Shown here one piece after another: positions 23,493 through 38,300 of a stretch of 64,000 nucleotides of DNA. The notes below the pieces were generated by a model. The model made no database searches, was not told the origin of the DNA, and saw nothing but the letters and a program-made list of their open reading frames with translations. Where the stretch lies: positions 1-64,000 of the forward strand of contig JAHLMK010000035.1 in NCBI GenBank assembly GCA_019915135.1, read 5' to 3'. Every line of letters starts with the position of its first letter. Positions within the stretch are counted from its first letter, which is position 1. The DNA is from Strobilurus pachycystidiatus (Eukaryota > Basidiomycota > Agaricomycetes > Agaricales > Physalacriaceae). The position numbers and the translations under genes were made by a program.

Positions 23493-23800
23493 TTGCGCTA
23501 CACACAATTAAGATCCGGCCAATACGCGCGCCCAAATGTAGATCATCTCACTGGCAATCGAGATGCCCCGCACTTCTGCTACCGCACCACATATATCAGC
23601 CGCGAAACATGCGACTCCTGGTACGAGTGCGCCATCATCCACCGTCGCTTCTTCAACCCTGTCGATCTTCTCCCCCATGCCCTGCATCTGCAAGACCAAG
23701 CTCAGTTCCAGGGCATTGTCCACACAGTACAGCCGCTGCGCGACGAACAGCACTTCCACCTTAATGTACTCAAGTTCGTCCGACTGCAATGTTCACATTC
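23493..23800. other. Coding-like block, strand unclear
   Basis: Both strands are open across this block. The plus frame contains FCYRTTYISRETCDSWYECA and the minus frame contains ADICGAVAEVRGISIASEMI. The length of the open frames and the regular codon pattern suggest part of an old gene, but I cannot decide the strand and recognise no family. Confidence 0.25.
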
Positions 23801-25200
23801 ATCCTTGACACATCCCTGTCACATTCGCCTCCGCCATCGACCTGCGAGGACCTGCGCATTGGCAATGGTCACAGAAGCCTCTTGGTCCAGCTGCTGTCAA
23901 AGTTGCTTTCGGATGCCTCTCAGCCGGTCAACGAAGATGATGTCTCCGTCTACGACAAAGATCAGCGGGCGTTTGATCAGCGGGCGTTTGATTAAGAGGG
24001 GGAGAGCAGGCACGTACGTTCACTGTATGATACTCTTCTGGATAAGACAAATTATGCCAGCGAGGAGGGGTTTATATCACCGCTCCTATTGTTGACGCGG
24101 TATGAAAGACGCAATGAACCGCACCTCTTGTGAAAGGGATGACGTTTTGATGTAAAAGGATTCTGCCATCGCGTAATGTCAGAACCGCGTGATACAAGAG
24201 TCGAAGCAGGCTAATCAGTTATCACCAAACAGAGATCTGATAGAGAAGGAAGATTAGAAAGGCGGCATTTGGAGTGATGAGAGGATGGAAGGACACGAAA
24301 GAAGCGCGAGGGAAAAGAGGAATTTGTGAAGACATATTAGGAGAGACAGTGGGGAGAAGACGTAGAAAGTGAAGAAAGTGGACAGGAAAGCGTGTAGACT
24401 GCCCGTCGCGACTCGACACATTGTAACTCAACTGTCACTCAAGCTCACCCTTGAGTTCGTGCAACTGAAACTTTCCAAAATATGAATGACGCACATATTG
24501 CACTGTGGGTTTCCGGTCTCCCAAAATCTACTGGTAGATCCTGCGCAAGGGTGTACTCTTATCGTCGTTTCACTGTTGATTGTAAATCGTCGGTCACTCA
24601 CTAGTAGATGTGCTATCCTGGGCTACCAGAAAGGCTCCCTCGAATTTGACTTTCGAGTTGATACACTAGCTTGTGGGGTGTGGGTGTCAGGATCTGGCTA
24701 GAAGCAAACTTCGATATCACACAGCCGCGAATTCATCCCGGGGTTTGAGAGTCGGTCATCTTCATCCGAGGGCTGCCGTAGGAGTCGGAGTCGAAACTGT
24801 GTATTCGGCAGTCTTCATTCCGGCAATTGCCGGTGGCACACGAGCCATTGCGCAAGGTACACGCGACTCTCTCTCTGCATCTATAACATGTCTCGCGCCA
24901 TACGAGCTCGCTTCCCATATCTGTTCGCAGGATCCCTCCCTCGACAAACACACAGAATGTTCCCCGTGATCAGAACTGCATCTAGCGAGTTCGTCAAATT
25001 CCTCGAATGTTTTGCCCCGTCATTCAACCCGTCAGGACCCAGAACACCTTCGGGTGTTTCGAAATCGAGGAGGAGGAGAGGGCCCAGCGCGAAGGTATGT
25101 TGGCACTTACTTACTCCCTTGGCAGTCGGGATGTGAGAATGTACTGACCGGTTCTCGTCTTGTAGAAGGAGATCCCTCCCTGCTTCCGTCATCTCCCGTC
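23801..25200. other. Intergenic, no gene assigned
   Basis: A short direct repeat, GATCAGCGGGCGTTT, occurs twice at about 23962-23991. Otherwise there are only short overlapping frames without domains. Confidence 0.4.
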
Positions 25201-25400
25201 AACTCCTTGTGCGTAACATTTACTCTTCAATGCAATTTTCTCATGCTGTCCTCAGATCTGAGAGGTGGGTTTTGTCTTTTTTCTATACCGCATTCAACGT
25301 TTGTAACCACAACGGTCGTAATAGTACTACGGAATACCATTCGGCAAAGAGGTGTGCATTTAGATATATCCCACGCATCGATTCCAGTATTTACGCGGTG

Positions 25401-25709
25401 ACTGCAGCTGGGGCAGTTCCAGTATCAGTACGTTCGGTGGCAATCCCTTACGGCTTCTTTCCTGACCGCCCAACGCACGTTGTAGCCTCATTGTCCGGCG
25501 AACTTCCACAAGGCAAGCTCTTCGAAGAGAGGCTACGGGAAAGGGATCAGCAACACATCGCACTTACCCAGGCATTTGACGATTTCCGCGTCGATATGGA
25601 TGCCAGACTGGACAAGATTACCAAGGCAATGGACGAACAGAGGGTCAAGTTTGATATGTTAATGCATGCCTTCGCGCAGAGTCAGCCGGGAGTAGTACTA
25701 TTCCAGTAG
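25401..25709 (+). CDS. Hypothetical protein fragment with coiled coil
   Basis: The last part of a longer plus frame (open from 25209) has a coding-like composition. A segment with AIPYGFFPDRPTHVVASLSG is followed by a charged, heptad-like stretch (QQHIALTQAFDDFRVDMDAR, then ITKAMDEQRVKFDMLMHAF) suggestive of a short coiled coil. No family is recognised and the upstream exon structure is unclear, so the start given is arbitrary. Confidence 0.35.
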   Translation, partial: TAAGAVPVSVRSVAIPYGFFPDRPTHVVASLSGELPQGKLFEERLRERDQQHIALTQAFDDFRVDMDARLDKITKAMDEQRVKFDMLMHAFAQSQPGVVLFQ

Positions 25710-26018
25710 GTCATTGGATAAGTATACTACATTCGTAACAACGCTGTCCGGAAATCAGGGCGCCACCGCAGCGGGAACCGACGTACGCAGGTAGGAACTT
25801 CGCTCATTATCAAATGCTCGGCCAACACGATGGCGGCTTTGTCGCCATCTTGGCTGCGTACGATGTCTAAATAGGCCGGGAAGAGCCATCTCCGAGAGAG
25901 ACCGGACAAAATTACATGCGGCAACTTGCGAGAATATCCATGACAGTTGAGACATACTCTCAATTCGCTAGCCGGAAGCTTGAACATCGTGCCAATGGCC
26001 TGTCCAACCCGTTCTTGT

Positions 26019-26264
26019 CTAACCCTTTTCTACGATCATTTTATACTCCCCGACGGGCATATCCGTCAGGTCAAACATCAAGTTCTTGCCTGTTGCATGA
26101 TGCTGAACGAGGAACGCCCAGATCGGAGCTCGGTAGAGCTCGTGACCGGGGAGGACGGGAGTGAAGAGCAACGCGGCGGGGGCGGTGAAGTGTCCTGCGT
26201 GGATGGCGCGCACAGAGACAGTGGCTCCGGAGGAAGAGATAGGGAGAGAAATGGGAGCAGACAT
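26019..26264 (-). pseudogene. Metallo-beta-lactamase-fold hydrolase, N-terminal fragment
   Basis: The first 80 or so residues resemble the start of fungal metallo-beta-lactamase-like hydrolases of the lactonase type. From ATG 26264 it reads SGATVSVRAIHAGHFTAPAA, VLPGHELYRAPIWAFLVQH and ATGKNLMFDL. The frame then runs into unrelated residues and a stop at 26019. The zinc-binding HxHxDH motif, which should follow 60-80 residues later, is not found in any frame nearby. It is a truncated relic. Confidence 0.55.
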
Positions 26265-26852
26265 GTCGAGAATGCGATGAGCTGTCAAGCCCGTTCCGAC
26301 GCGTTTTTAACCAGTTGTCGACCGCGCCCGTTGTTCTCACCGGTGTATGCATCACTGCGTTACTCCCGAGCGGGAAATTGTCAAGACGTGTGGCTTGAGG
26401 CACACAGGTTGCAAATGCCGTCGCTCCGGATATCCAGCGCTGGCTATGTATTGTCATGGTCTGACTAAGGGGACTAATGGAGTGTCAGTCCAGAGTCTCG
26501 GTCGGACCCATGGCCGACTCAGATGACAGAGGGCGTATGCTGATGGCCGAGTTCGTACTTCGCTGGCGACATCCTAACAAAACCGAGCTCGAATGGTCCT
26601 ACTGGACTAGAGTAGCAAGCTCGACAGGGATCCAAAGGAACAAAGAAGCTCACTTGGAGATCTCAGCCCAAATGGATATCACAACGGTCATAAACGACGC
26701 CACACTTTCCAGCTTCACGCTCTGATGAAGCACACGTCCCACCATTGAGTCTATACAGGGTTTGATTATACCGGCCCGTAAAGGAGAAAAAACTACTGAT
26801 GAGACAACGCCGATTTTCACTACATAATCGTTGTGATAATGTCATCTCCATC

Positions 26853-28230
<1,378 letters not shown>

Positions 28231-28359
28231 TATGGAGGACCGGCTTGCAGTGGTAGACGCTTTCAAGCGCTGTCCAGTCGCACTTCATATTTGAGCCTCA
28301 GCAAAGACACGATACCGTCCATGGTCATTGGTCATACCTTCGGCAGGGTTTATGAATAA

Positions 28360-28732
28360 TTGCTGCATAGGTCTCCGAGTCAATTGACTACAGAGAAAAT
28401 GAAAAATCGGCGCGCCAGTACGTCCTCAGTGGTGCCCGGAATCAAGATCACAGTATCTGGCAGCAAGAATCCAGTTCGATGTCTTTGGAATCTTCCAGCA
28501 CAGAGTAATGCACAGGTCAACACAATGATGTGAGATTGCTCAGCCGTAGCAGAGAATAGAATCAAGCAGAGGCGCTCAGGGGAGATTGTAAAGTGTTGTG
28601 CACAAGAATCAAGACGTGTGGTTTGTGATCAAGGACTGTGCGCCACTTCGACCCGTTTTGGACGTTGAGTCAGAACGCGATGTCACGGTCGCGTGCGCGT
28701 GACAGACCTCTTTAAGCGAACCATCAACCAAC
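28360..28732. other. Upstream region of SMC4 copy
   Basis: Non-coding stretch between the Cdc48 and SMC4 relics, which are divergently oriented. No core promoter element can be named with confidence. Confidence 0.4.
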
Positions 28733-31700
28733 ATGCCGCCGCGCCGCTCGTCGCGCTCTCGTGCGTCGGTTGAGCCCGGGCCGTCAACCCTGAAACGGAA
28801 AAGGACAGTTCCCGAGGTAACCGACGTTGATGGCCTGTCGGAGAAGGAGAATCTTGCTAAACAGACCACTGCCAAGGCTCGACGGGGAGCAGCATCCACG
28901 CGTTCAGCGAGGTCCAGGGCGTCGCTGCAGGAGGTGCCAGAGGGAGATGACGAGGACGAGGGCGCCGTGACCGACTCGCCGCCGCCGAAGAAGTCCAGGC
29001 CGTCCTTGGAGCCCGAGGATGAGGACAGCGACTCCGATGAAGACGACATACAGGAGATTCCCAACCCCAAACCGGCATCGGCAACTCGCACGGCGCGCAA
29101 TACCGCGCGATCTGGATCACGCAAACCCGCACCCGTGAAGGCTGAGCCCGACGAGCCCTCGCGTAAGAGGACAACGCGCGGCGCCGGCGCCAATCCACCG
29201 CCCAGCAAAGGCCGGTCATCACGCTCGACAAAGGCCGCGCAGGTCGTCATCAACGTCGACACGAGCGAGGAGGAGGAGGCGGATGAGACACCGTCTTTTG
29301 CAACCGGCGAGGACGAGGAGATGGAGGCTGTCAAAGCAGAGGAGGACGACGAGATGGAGGACGACAAGCCGGCCAAGCGCACAACTCGAACGCGCGCATC
29401 GAAGCCGCCATCCCGCCGAGCGGTCTCGTCGGAGCCAAGCACAAGCAGACGCACCGCCGCCAGCCGCCGTTCGTCGAACCGCTCATCGGTCGACGAGGAG
29501 CCGGAGGACGTCAAACCCGAACTTCCTTCCACTCGCACGCGCAAAGGCTCCCACAAGCTGTCCTCTCGCCGCGATCCACCACCCCCACCGCCCGACGACG
29601 AGGACCAGGACGTCAAGGCGGATCCCATCTCCGACCGATCCCTCCCCTCTGTCCCAGAAGCAGAGGAAGAGGCAACACCTCCTCCAGCCGACGCTGCACC
29701 GGACAACAAGACCGACGATGAGCAGGACATCGACATCGAAAACCTATCCAATCGTATTCCCCGTTCCCAGTCCCAGTACAAGGTCGAAGAACCCAAAGCA
29801 CCCCTCCAGCGCCTTGTCATCTCCAGCCTCGTACTGAGAGACTTCAAGAGTTATGCTGGTCGCCAGGAAATTGGCCCTTTTCACAAGGTGAATTGCTCTT
29901 TGTTTCATGTAGATGTCGCTTACGGTTATTCCAGTCCTTTTCGTCGATCGTCGGTCCCAACGGATCTGGCAAGTCCAACACCATCGACGCGCTACTTTTT
30001 GTCTTTGGTTACAAGGCCAACAAGATGTGCCAGGGCAAAGTCTCTGAGCTCATCCACCACTCCGCCAGACATCCCGATTTGCAGAACTGCAGCGTCGAGG
30101 TTCATTTCCGTGATATCATTGACCTGGTATGTTCGCTTGGCTGCTTTGTGTCTCTCGCTTCTCTGACTCTTGTGGCAGGAGGGTCCAGACGAATTCCAAG
30201 TCGTCCCAGGAACCGAGCTCGTCGTCACCAGAACTGCCTACAAAGACAACTCGAGCAAGTACACTGTCGATGGCAAAGTCGTCAAGCGTAGCGACGTCCG
30301 AGATCTTCTCCTTGGGCGTGGTATCGACTTGGATCACAAAGACTCCTCATTCTACAGGTACGTCGGTCTCGATTGCTGTACACTCGTATTCTTACATTTT
30401 CTCAGGGCGAAGTAGAGCAGATCGCCCTCATGAAATCTAAGGGCGGCGAAAACGAGGACGGTCTTCTTGAGTACCTCGAGGACATCATCGGTACCACACA
30501 GTACAAAGAGCCCATTGAGGACGCGCTGGCCAAGGTTGAGGAGCTCCAAGAGAGCCGCGGGGACAAGCTCAATCGTCTTCGTCTCTCCGAGAAGGAGAAG
30601 GATGCGCTGGAAGAGAAGAAGGAGGAGGTGGACGAATGGTACAAGCTGAGCAACAACCTCGTCCGCGCGCAGTCGAAACTCTTCCAATTCCACCTCTTCG
30701 AGTTGTGGGCCAAGGATAACACGCTGAGAAAGAACCTGGTAAGCTTGCCCTTGTGCATCGTCATCTCTCCTAATCGCCATTGGTAGACGACTGCTAAAGA
30801 GGCCCTCGCTGAGGAGAACGAACGGAATCAGGCCAACATCGATGCAATGTATACGCTTCAGGCGAACTTTAAGCAGCGTAAAAAGGCTTTCGATGTAAGT
30901 CGACGTCGGTCAGTTAGTTTGGTTTTTGCTCACATCGTTGGTTTTCTGTAAGAACTGGCCAAGTTGACGGCTGTGGCGACTCAGCAACTCAACGACCAGG
31001 CGAAGAAGAAGGCTAAGACGGACAAACGGCGAAAACATACACACACCAAGGCGAAGCAACTCAAGAAGACAGTGACTGAAGTTGGCGATGTTCCCTTGAA
31101 GTTCTGCGCCTACTGACACATTCGCTATAGGATGAACATAACCTGAACGAGAACAAGCACACTCACGAGGATACAGGCAACAAACTGGGCAAGCAGAGGA
31201 AGGACCTCGTCGCGCCGGAAGCTGCGCTGGCCAAGGAGGAGAAGGGTCTCGAGGCTATTACCGAAGGCTCGAAAGGTCTGTTCTCGTTCGTCCGCTTATT
31301 CCTTCCCTGACGAGTGTGATTCAGACAAGACCCAGGTCTTCTACGATCAGATTACGGCCAAGCAACAAGAGCTCGCTCCATTGATAACCAAGATCGACGC
31401 AAAACAGGCTGAAATTGACGTCGCGACTAGTGAGAGGGACGGTTTGGCGAAGAAAGCGGACTGCTTGTGAGGAGGCTGAGAAGAACCTCGATGAGCTCAC
31501 AACGGACAATGCTGTCAAGGTGTGTTCGACATTGACGTTCGAGGAACTGAACTCAGCTTTGAGGATTAGATCAAAGAGGCGCAGAACTACCAACAGCACA
31601 AACGTGAGCTGAAGAAGAAGATTGCAGATGCCGAAAACCGCGTCTCCGTAAGTGTTATCGATGTCGTTCTGGACCTGGTTTGCTGAGAGATTTGTCTAGA

Positions 31701-33844
31701 ACACGAAGCAGGCTCTTGACCAGTTTCGCAACAAGGCCAACTCCAGTCGACAGATCGTCGCTGAAGCTAAGGCGTCTCAAGCCGAGGGACGGAGCCAGAA
31801 CTTGGTCTTGCAAACGTTGACCAAGTTTGCGAATGATGGCAAGGTCAAGGGTTTCCACGTATGCTCTTTGATATTCTGCGCATTTTGGAGACTAAAAAGC
31901 TGTAGGGACGTCTGGGCGGTCTGGGAAAGATTGCGGACGACAAGTACGATATCGCTGTCACCACCGCTTTGCGGCACCTTGAACAACCTCGTCGTCGACA
32001 CCGTTGATCAAGGTCAGGCGTGCATCAATCACCTCCGCGTCACGAACGCCGGCCGTGCGTCGATCATGGTCCTCGAGAAAATCAATTCGGGGGTGCAGGA
32101 GAATCAAATGGCGAAGAAGCCCACGCCAGAGAATGTTCCTCGTCTATTCGACTTGATCACCCCGAAGGATCCCAAGTTCCGCAAGGCTTTCTACAAGGCG
32201 GTTCAGGAGACGTTGGTTGCGAACGACATGGAGCAGGCGACGCGGATTGCGTTTGCTAACGGAGGCCGTCGGCGTGTTGTCACCCTTCAAGGGCAGATGA
32301 TCGAGGCGAATGGTACGATGGGCGGCGGTGGGCGGGCAGCGTCTGGGGGGATGAGCTCCAAGTTTATTGCAGATGCTGTGGCGCCGAACGTTTTACGCAA
32401 TTACGAAGCGGACAGCGCCCAGGCGGAACAGGATCTCCAGGCGGCACAGAGGGAGTACTCGGAGGCGGAGGCGCAACGAGATAATCTGGTTGCCGCAGGA
32501 CCACAGCTCGATGAGAAGAAGGAGGAGATCAACGGGTTCAAAAAGGAGCAGGTCTGTCTGAATTTGTTGGCCTGACAGCGTTCCGAGACTGACATGCCTC
32601 TCAGGCTCGCTTGCAAACTTGTGCGGTGAACGCCGCCCAGAAAGCCGTTAACGAGGTTGAGGCCCAGATCTGTGCTGTGAGGGATAAGCATGACGCCTTG
32701 GTGCTTGAGGATATTGAGTGCGTTTCGGATGACGCGTCTCTTGATGGCAATACGAAGACGTCAAGCCCGATATCGATATGGAGGATGGTACCCCGTCCGA
32801 AGCGCGCGACTCGGTCAAGCCTGACCCCGAAGCAAAAGCACCGCCGCCGAAGCGAAACCAGCTTGTGGAGTATGATTTCGATGTGTTGAGCAAGATGAAG
32901 AAGCGTGATCTCAACGTCGAGGTACAGTATCTTGAAGGTACTTGCGTCGTCTCGCAGCTTCGTTCTCCTCATACTAACCCTCGTATGTAGACGTCCTTCA
33001 GAAGAAGGGGCAGCCGAACTTCTCTGTGAAGAAGGAATACAAGAAGAAGGAGGAGGAGTTCTTCAACCGGGTGAATGCTGTCGACGTTGTCACTACGGCT
33101 CGAGATAAGCAGAAGGCCGAGTATGAGAGCTTGCGAAAGAGGCGTTTTGACGAGTTCATGGCTGGGTTCAACATGATCTTGTTGAAGTTGAAGGAAATGT
33201 ACCGATGGGCTGTTTGCTGATTTCGCGTGGCGCACTGATGCTAATTGACCCAGATGATTACGCTTGGGGGTAATGCGGAGCTGGAGTTGGTCGACAGTAT
33301 GAATCCGTTCTCGGAGGGCATCATCTTTAGTGTAATGCCGCCGAAGAAGAGCTGGAAGAACATTTCGAATCCGTCTGGAGGCGAGAAGACGCTCAGCTTC
33401 CTTGCCTTGGTCTTGCTCTTCATGTCTACAAGGTAACATTCATGTGTCGTCAATTCGGGTACTGTTCTCACCCGACACAGCCCACCCCGCTTTACTTCAT
33501 GGACGAGATTGACGCTGCTCTTGACTTCCGGAACGTGTCCATTGTCGCGAACTATATCAAGGATAGGACAAAGAATGCGCAGTACGTCATCATCTCGCTC
33601 AGGTCTGTGTCGTCGTATTGGTTCTCGCACGATATCCCTCTGATCTTCCGTAGGAACAACACGTTCCAGCTGTCGAATCGTCACATCGGGATATACAAAA
33701 ACTCGAACGCTACACACAGTGAGTTTGCAAACCTTATCAGGCATCGAGAGCCAGACTGATCTAGTTATGTAGGTCTTTCGATTGATAACCAGCGAGGTCA
33801 GGTTGGTATCGTGCGCCAGCATAAGGAAGAGAATGCCTCTTAGA
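28733..33844 (+). pseudogene. smc4: Condensin subunit SMC4, broken copy
   Basis: Nearly full-length copy of SMC4, the condensin ATPase that compacts mitotic chromosomes. ATG 28733 opens a 385-codon basic/acidic low-complexity N-terminus (typical for basidiomycete SMC4), then LVISSLVLRDFKSYAG, Walker A in SIVGPNGSGKSNTIDALL, GEVEQIALMKSKG, the first coiled coil, the hinge (GRASIMVLEKINSG), the second coiled coil, the signature PSGGEKTL, Walker B in PLYFMDEIDAALDFRN and SIVANYIKDRTKNAQYVIIS. About ten GT-AG introns are kept. Lesions: one-base indels near 30343 (before LLILQ), 31460 (before ACEEAEKNLDEL), 31968 (before CGTLNNLVVDTV) and 33412 (before ALHVYK), plus a damaged acceptor near 30953. 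The signature Leu of LSGGEK is Pro. The open 5' exon could still be transcribed, but no functional SMC protein can be made. Confidence 0.88.
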
Positions 33845-33949
33845 ACGATATATGTTTATTATTTACTCTGACCATCGTACGACACGCATACGCTATCTTC
33901 TCTGCTTTGTAGGTGTTGTATATGTACTTTTCCCATCACAGTCACCGCC

Positions 33950-34860
33950 AGTGAATCATTGAAGCCTCCACCTTGTACAAACTTGACCTAAACTTCTGTG
34001 TGCCAAAGGCCTGAGCGGTTTTGACAGTGGAGATCACTTCGTCCGCAACGTTTCCCGCGTCGGCAACATGCCTCAGAGAGATCCTGAACTACAATCAGAT
34101 CAACTACGCACAGTTCAAGTCCTGGATACACACTGTGTATATTTGGACACGGCGGTGGTCATGACGGTACTTACCAGCAATACCGATACAGGGCAAGAGC
34201 GACGTCCAGGCAAGGGCCAAACGCCAGTTCCGAGCGTAGGCCAGAATGTAACCGGTGAGGAACGTAGACATGGCAGCAACGAGCTGGGGAACCTTTTTGG
34301 ATACGCCTTGCTGGATAAGATCTACAGGAGCCTAAGAGCTTATCACCACGAAGCTGGCCGAAATACTCACGTGTATCGGTCTGAATACAAGTCGCGACCT
34401 CTCCAGCTCCAACTTCATCGAAGAACCGTACGTCTCGACGAAGGACGGCCTCGAGATATCGTTTCGCGTTGATCTCGCCGGTGTATACCCAGATGTACAC
34501 GTAGGTGAAAGTGCTGACCATCGTAGCGATCCCTACACAGAGTCAGGCAATTGCGCAGGTGAATCTCAGGGAGAGCGCACCAAGAATGACGAGGTAAAGG
34601 GCATCATTGGCTGCAGTGTGACGGAAGGAGGCGCCCACGGCGGAAAGAGACTCAGCGGCATCTTGGCCACCCTCGTCAGCCATGTTGATAGCGGCTTGGA
34701 AGTTGACGAATTGATTCGCGAGATTTTCGAAGGACAACGTCATGAAAGGCTGTTGAAGTCGTTCAACAAGCATGCTATATGCAGCGAGAGTGATAAGGAC
34801 ATACCTGGGTAGCACCGGCCCCAACTGCAGCCGCCCACCTGCTTGTCAAGGTCAAAGAAT
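33950..34860 (-). pseudogene. ABC multidrug transporter (ABCB type), N-terminal fragment
   Basis: Part of the first transmembrane domain of a fungal full-size ABC multidrug transporter (Ste6/Pmd1-like). The exons read AVGAGATQ (near 34820), then PFMTLSFENLANQFVNF and ASFRHTAANDALYLVILG (34560-34765). Next come STFTYVYIWVYTGEINAKR, EAVLRRDVRFFDEVGAGEVA (34390-34520), QQGVSKKVPQLVAAMSTFL and LAYARNWRLALA (34190-34325), and finally HVADAGNVADEVISTVKTAQ with AFGTQ (33985-34060). In the family a nucleotide-binding domain should follow, but the sequence is lost beyond about 33950, where the SMC4 end lies only 100 bp away on the opposite strand. The 5' exons are also missing. It is therefore a fragment, and no drug or pheromone substrate can be inferred. 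Confidence 0.75.
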
Positions 34861-34869
34861 GTCGATATT

Positions 34870-35357
34870 GCGTGGGGAAAGATGATTTTTCTTGCAGTAA
34901 TGGGTCGACATGGCGAAGGTGATCTCAGAGTAAAAATGGTTGCAAGTCAAAGAGGTCGGCTAGAAGCACAGTCCCTGTGGAGTCGTTGGACTGCGTTGCC
35001 GCGTTGGACATTGACGGGCGTCGTCGCCATGAGCATGGAATGCTTGAGCATGCAGAAGCCCATAACGGAACGTGCATAATAAAGGGCAGAGCGAGGATGG
35101 ACGCGTGGATGCGGTGGTACTACTACTAAGTAGAGCTTAGGCTAAGCGCGATCGTGGGACTGTGACCACGTGCGCGAGAGATCGCGAAATTCGAGGAGCG
35201 AAATCAATCCCTCCTTTGCCTTCCGGCCACCATCGACTCTCTGCTGGCATACCACGCCCGTCCGCCCCTAGTCTTCCCGCCACAACGGTCCTCGCCTCCT
35301 CAAGCTCTCTTCGTTGGACATACTGTTGCATATACCATTGCCTACCCATCCCTTGCG
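34870..35357. other. Intergenic / upstream of the Zn2Cys6 gene
   Basis: No recognisable gene. The last part lies directly upstream of the regulator gene starting at 35358. Confidence 0.4.
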
Positions 35358-38300
35358 ATGACCAAGGACCAGGGAAACGACAAGCCTCGAAGGAAACCCG
35401 GCCGTGTGTACGCAGCGCTTTCTTGCCGAATCGCAAATTAAATTCACACTCAAACACCCCTACCTCGTGCGCAGAATGTCGGCACCTGCGCTGCGACAAG
35501 AATGTACGCAAACCGCAGTGTCCACGAGCACATGTTAAATGCTGGCAATGACAGGTCCCCTGCGAGAAATGCGTGTCAAGAGGATGCGGGTCCATATGTC
35601 CCGATGGTGTGTGGGGGTGCCGACTGAATATATTTACTGACAGATGGTGCTACACAGGATCACTGACGACTGGCAAGGGCAACCGGTGCTGATGAGTATC
35701 ATCACAGACTGATTCTCGCCAACACCGAGGAGCTGCATGACCGTATTGAGCACCTCTGCTCCCGCATCCGCCAGCTGGAAACCGCTCTCAAAGACCTGCA
35801 AGCACTGGTTTCAAACGACCCGCACCCCTTCTACTCCCCGATCTTCTTCAGATTAAAGGACCGCAACTGTCGTACCCCAAAAGCACCGGCACCAGTCACA
35901 CTAATGGCAATATTAATGGCAATTGTCCATCGTCCTCATCTTCGTCGTCGGGGTGCACGCCTACCACAACGTCGGACGACTTGCTACGTGATGAGAGCTT
36001 CATCGACGCATTTGGTACTCTGACCATTGGCCTGAATGGGGAATCCGATTCTCTTGGCAAGACAGCTCTCTCAGAGGTTTGTCCACCCCAATGTCTCTTT
36101 CTCTGTCTGATCATTGCTCAGTATCTCATTCGCGTCCTTTCGAAACCGCAATCGGACTCAACTCTTGTCCTTCCTCGTGTCTCCAGGAAGGTAATAGAGT
36201 CGTATTGTGCCGACACGACGGGGCCGGATCACGAACTTGGCATGGAGGTATCCAGCCTCTTTTTCCCAGCTATCGGAGGCAACTAGACTGTGTGAAGTGT
36301 ATTTGGAGGTCGGAAGACATGCGTTCGTCGCCTCGCCTTCGCGCGTTCCGCTGGACTTACAACTTCGCAGTTATACGCCCGTTCCGAGAAAGGAAGTATT
36401 TGACGAGATCCTGTACGCCGTAAATTGAACAACGGTATGCCTATCCATCGTCGTCTATCGCTCGCAGCTCACAACTGTATAGATCGTTCCACACAATGTC
36501 ACCAGAATGTCATCACAAACTTGCACTTCTTTTCATCGTCTTTGGCCTCGCATGTCTCTTTGATCCGGAGAAACACTCGTACTCGGTCGATGCTCAGGAG
36601 TACTATCACCTTTCGAAAGCCGCCCTTGGGTTTTCGTCGATAAATGGGAATACAACCTTGAATGCAATTCAGGCAACGGTGAGTCAATCCCACACGAAAA
36701 CAGCCATGCTTAACGCGCCCCAGATACACGCGTGTCGATATCAGGACCTGGCGGACTGGGAGAGCTTAGGCAACAACATTACATGAATGACCTTGGGCAT
36801 GGTTGTGAGGGTGGGTCAAAGCGTACGTTCTCCGTTCCTTGCCATGCTTTCTTTCGTTGACGCAAAACCTCCAGATTGGTCTTCATTTCAATAGTGCTCG
36901 ATGGAAGCTTAACGAGAATCATGCACAATGGCGGGGGAGGGTGTTCTGGCAGTTGTATACATCTGATGCGTGGCAGGTTAGCGTTGGTATGCTTGCTCAC
37001 TGTCGTCTCCCAGCTGAGCTGCGTTGGTTCAGAGTTTCCAATACGGTCGCCCGCCCATTATGTCTAGCCAATACATCGACTGTCCGCTGCCCATTGATAC
37101 CGAGGAGACCGTACGACCAGATGGGTCGCGGGAGTCTGGGTGTAAGTCGCCCAATCTTCTGCATTCGTGACGCTAATTCTATCTAGTCCACTCATGGTTA
37201 TGGCAATACACTACACTCGTACACGTCGTCATGTCTACCGCTTTTGGCTCAAAACTCCCATCGTACAACGTCGCCCTTGAGCTCGACAGAAAGATTCGAG
37301 ATTTTCCGGTGCCACAAGGGCTCCAAGCATGTGGGCCAACTGCGGACCAGGGCTCGATTCACTATATGCAGAGGTGGCTGGTCTTGATGTACAAGGAGAC
37401 AGGTATGTGTCACTCCCCTCTTGTCTTTCTCTTATCCTAATCGACTTTCTAGTCCTCCTGCACCTTCATCGAGCGTATTTTGCGCAAGCCCTCCAGGATC
37501 AACCGCAGGACCTGATGAGGCATAGATGTTTGCCATCTGTCATGTCGACGTATCGGTCTGCGTGGCGGATGATTCAGGGTCTGAGGATGGTGAGGCTCAA
37601 CTCGCCCGCTTTGAGTGCAAGGGTGAATCTGGTCTGGAGTCATGCGTTGTCTGGGGCGGTAAGCTTGCTTCGAACTTTGTTATCATTGAGCCCATGTCTG
37701 AGCTATTATCTAGATCGCGATGTGTATCCCAGTAATGTGGGCGCCTGCATCGAAGATGACGAAGCCCTCGTTGGCGGAGCTGGATACGTTAGCGGGGTTA
37801 TTTGAGGAGGCTGCGCCGACGTGTCGACCAGCTGGAAACTTGCTTGTGAGTCGCCAATACCGCTTCACGGGCACTTCATGAGTTGAACTGTTTTAGGGTA
37901 CTTTCGCTCAAGAAGAAAGCACACTTCGCGGTGGAGGTCGGGGTAGGGAATGAAAACGACACAGAGCTGGACAGGATAGGCGGGAAGACGCATTCGATTT
38001 CGACCGACTTGGCCTCAGCTGCTACTGCGCCAAATCAACGCAGTCCGCCCCCAGTCCCTCATGTGCACCCAACGATCACGGCAGACATGAGGATGATGGA
38101 TGACATGAACTTTGACCTGACGCCGAATCTGTTTGACATCGCTACTGATGCGGCGGATTTCGGGGGGATGGAGGGGATATTCGTTGACGGGGGTGGGGTA
38201 GGAGGAGGAGGAGGCGTCGGACAAGGACAGGATGAGGGCATGGCGTCTTTCAATATCGGGTCGCCCAGTGGGTTCGGGAACCTTGGGGGCAGTGTGAGCG

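Noticed and set aside
28609..29847. 412-codon minus-strand ORF
   Set aside because: Exactly antisense to the low-complexity SMC4 N-terminus; Ser/Arg-rich shadow.
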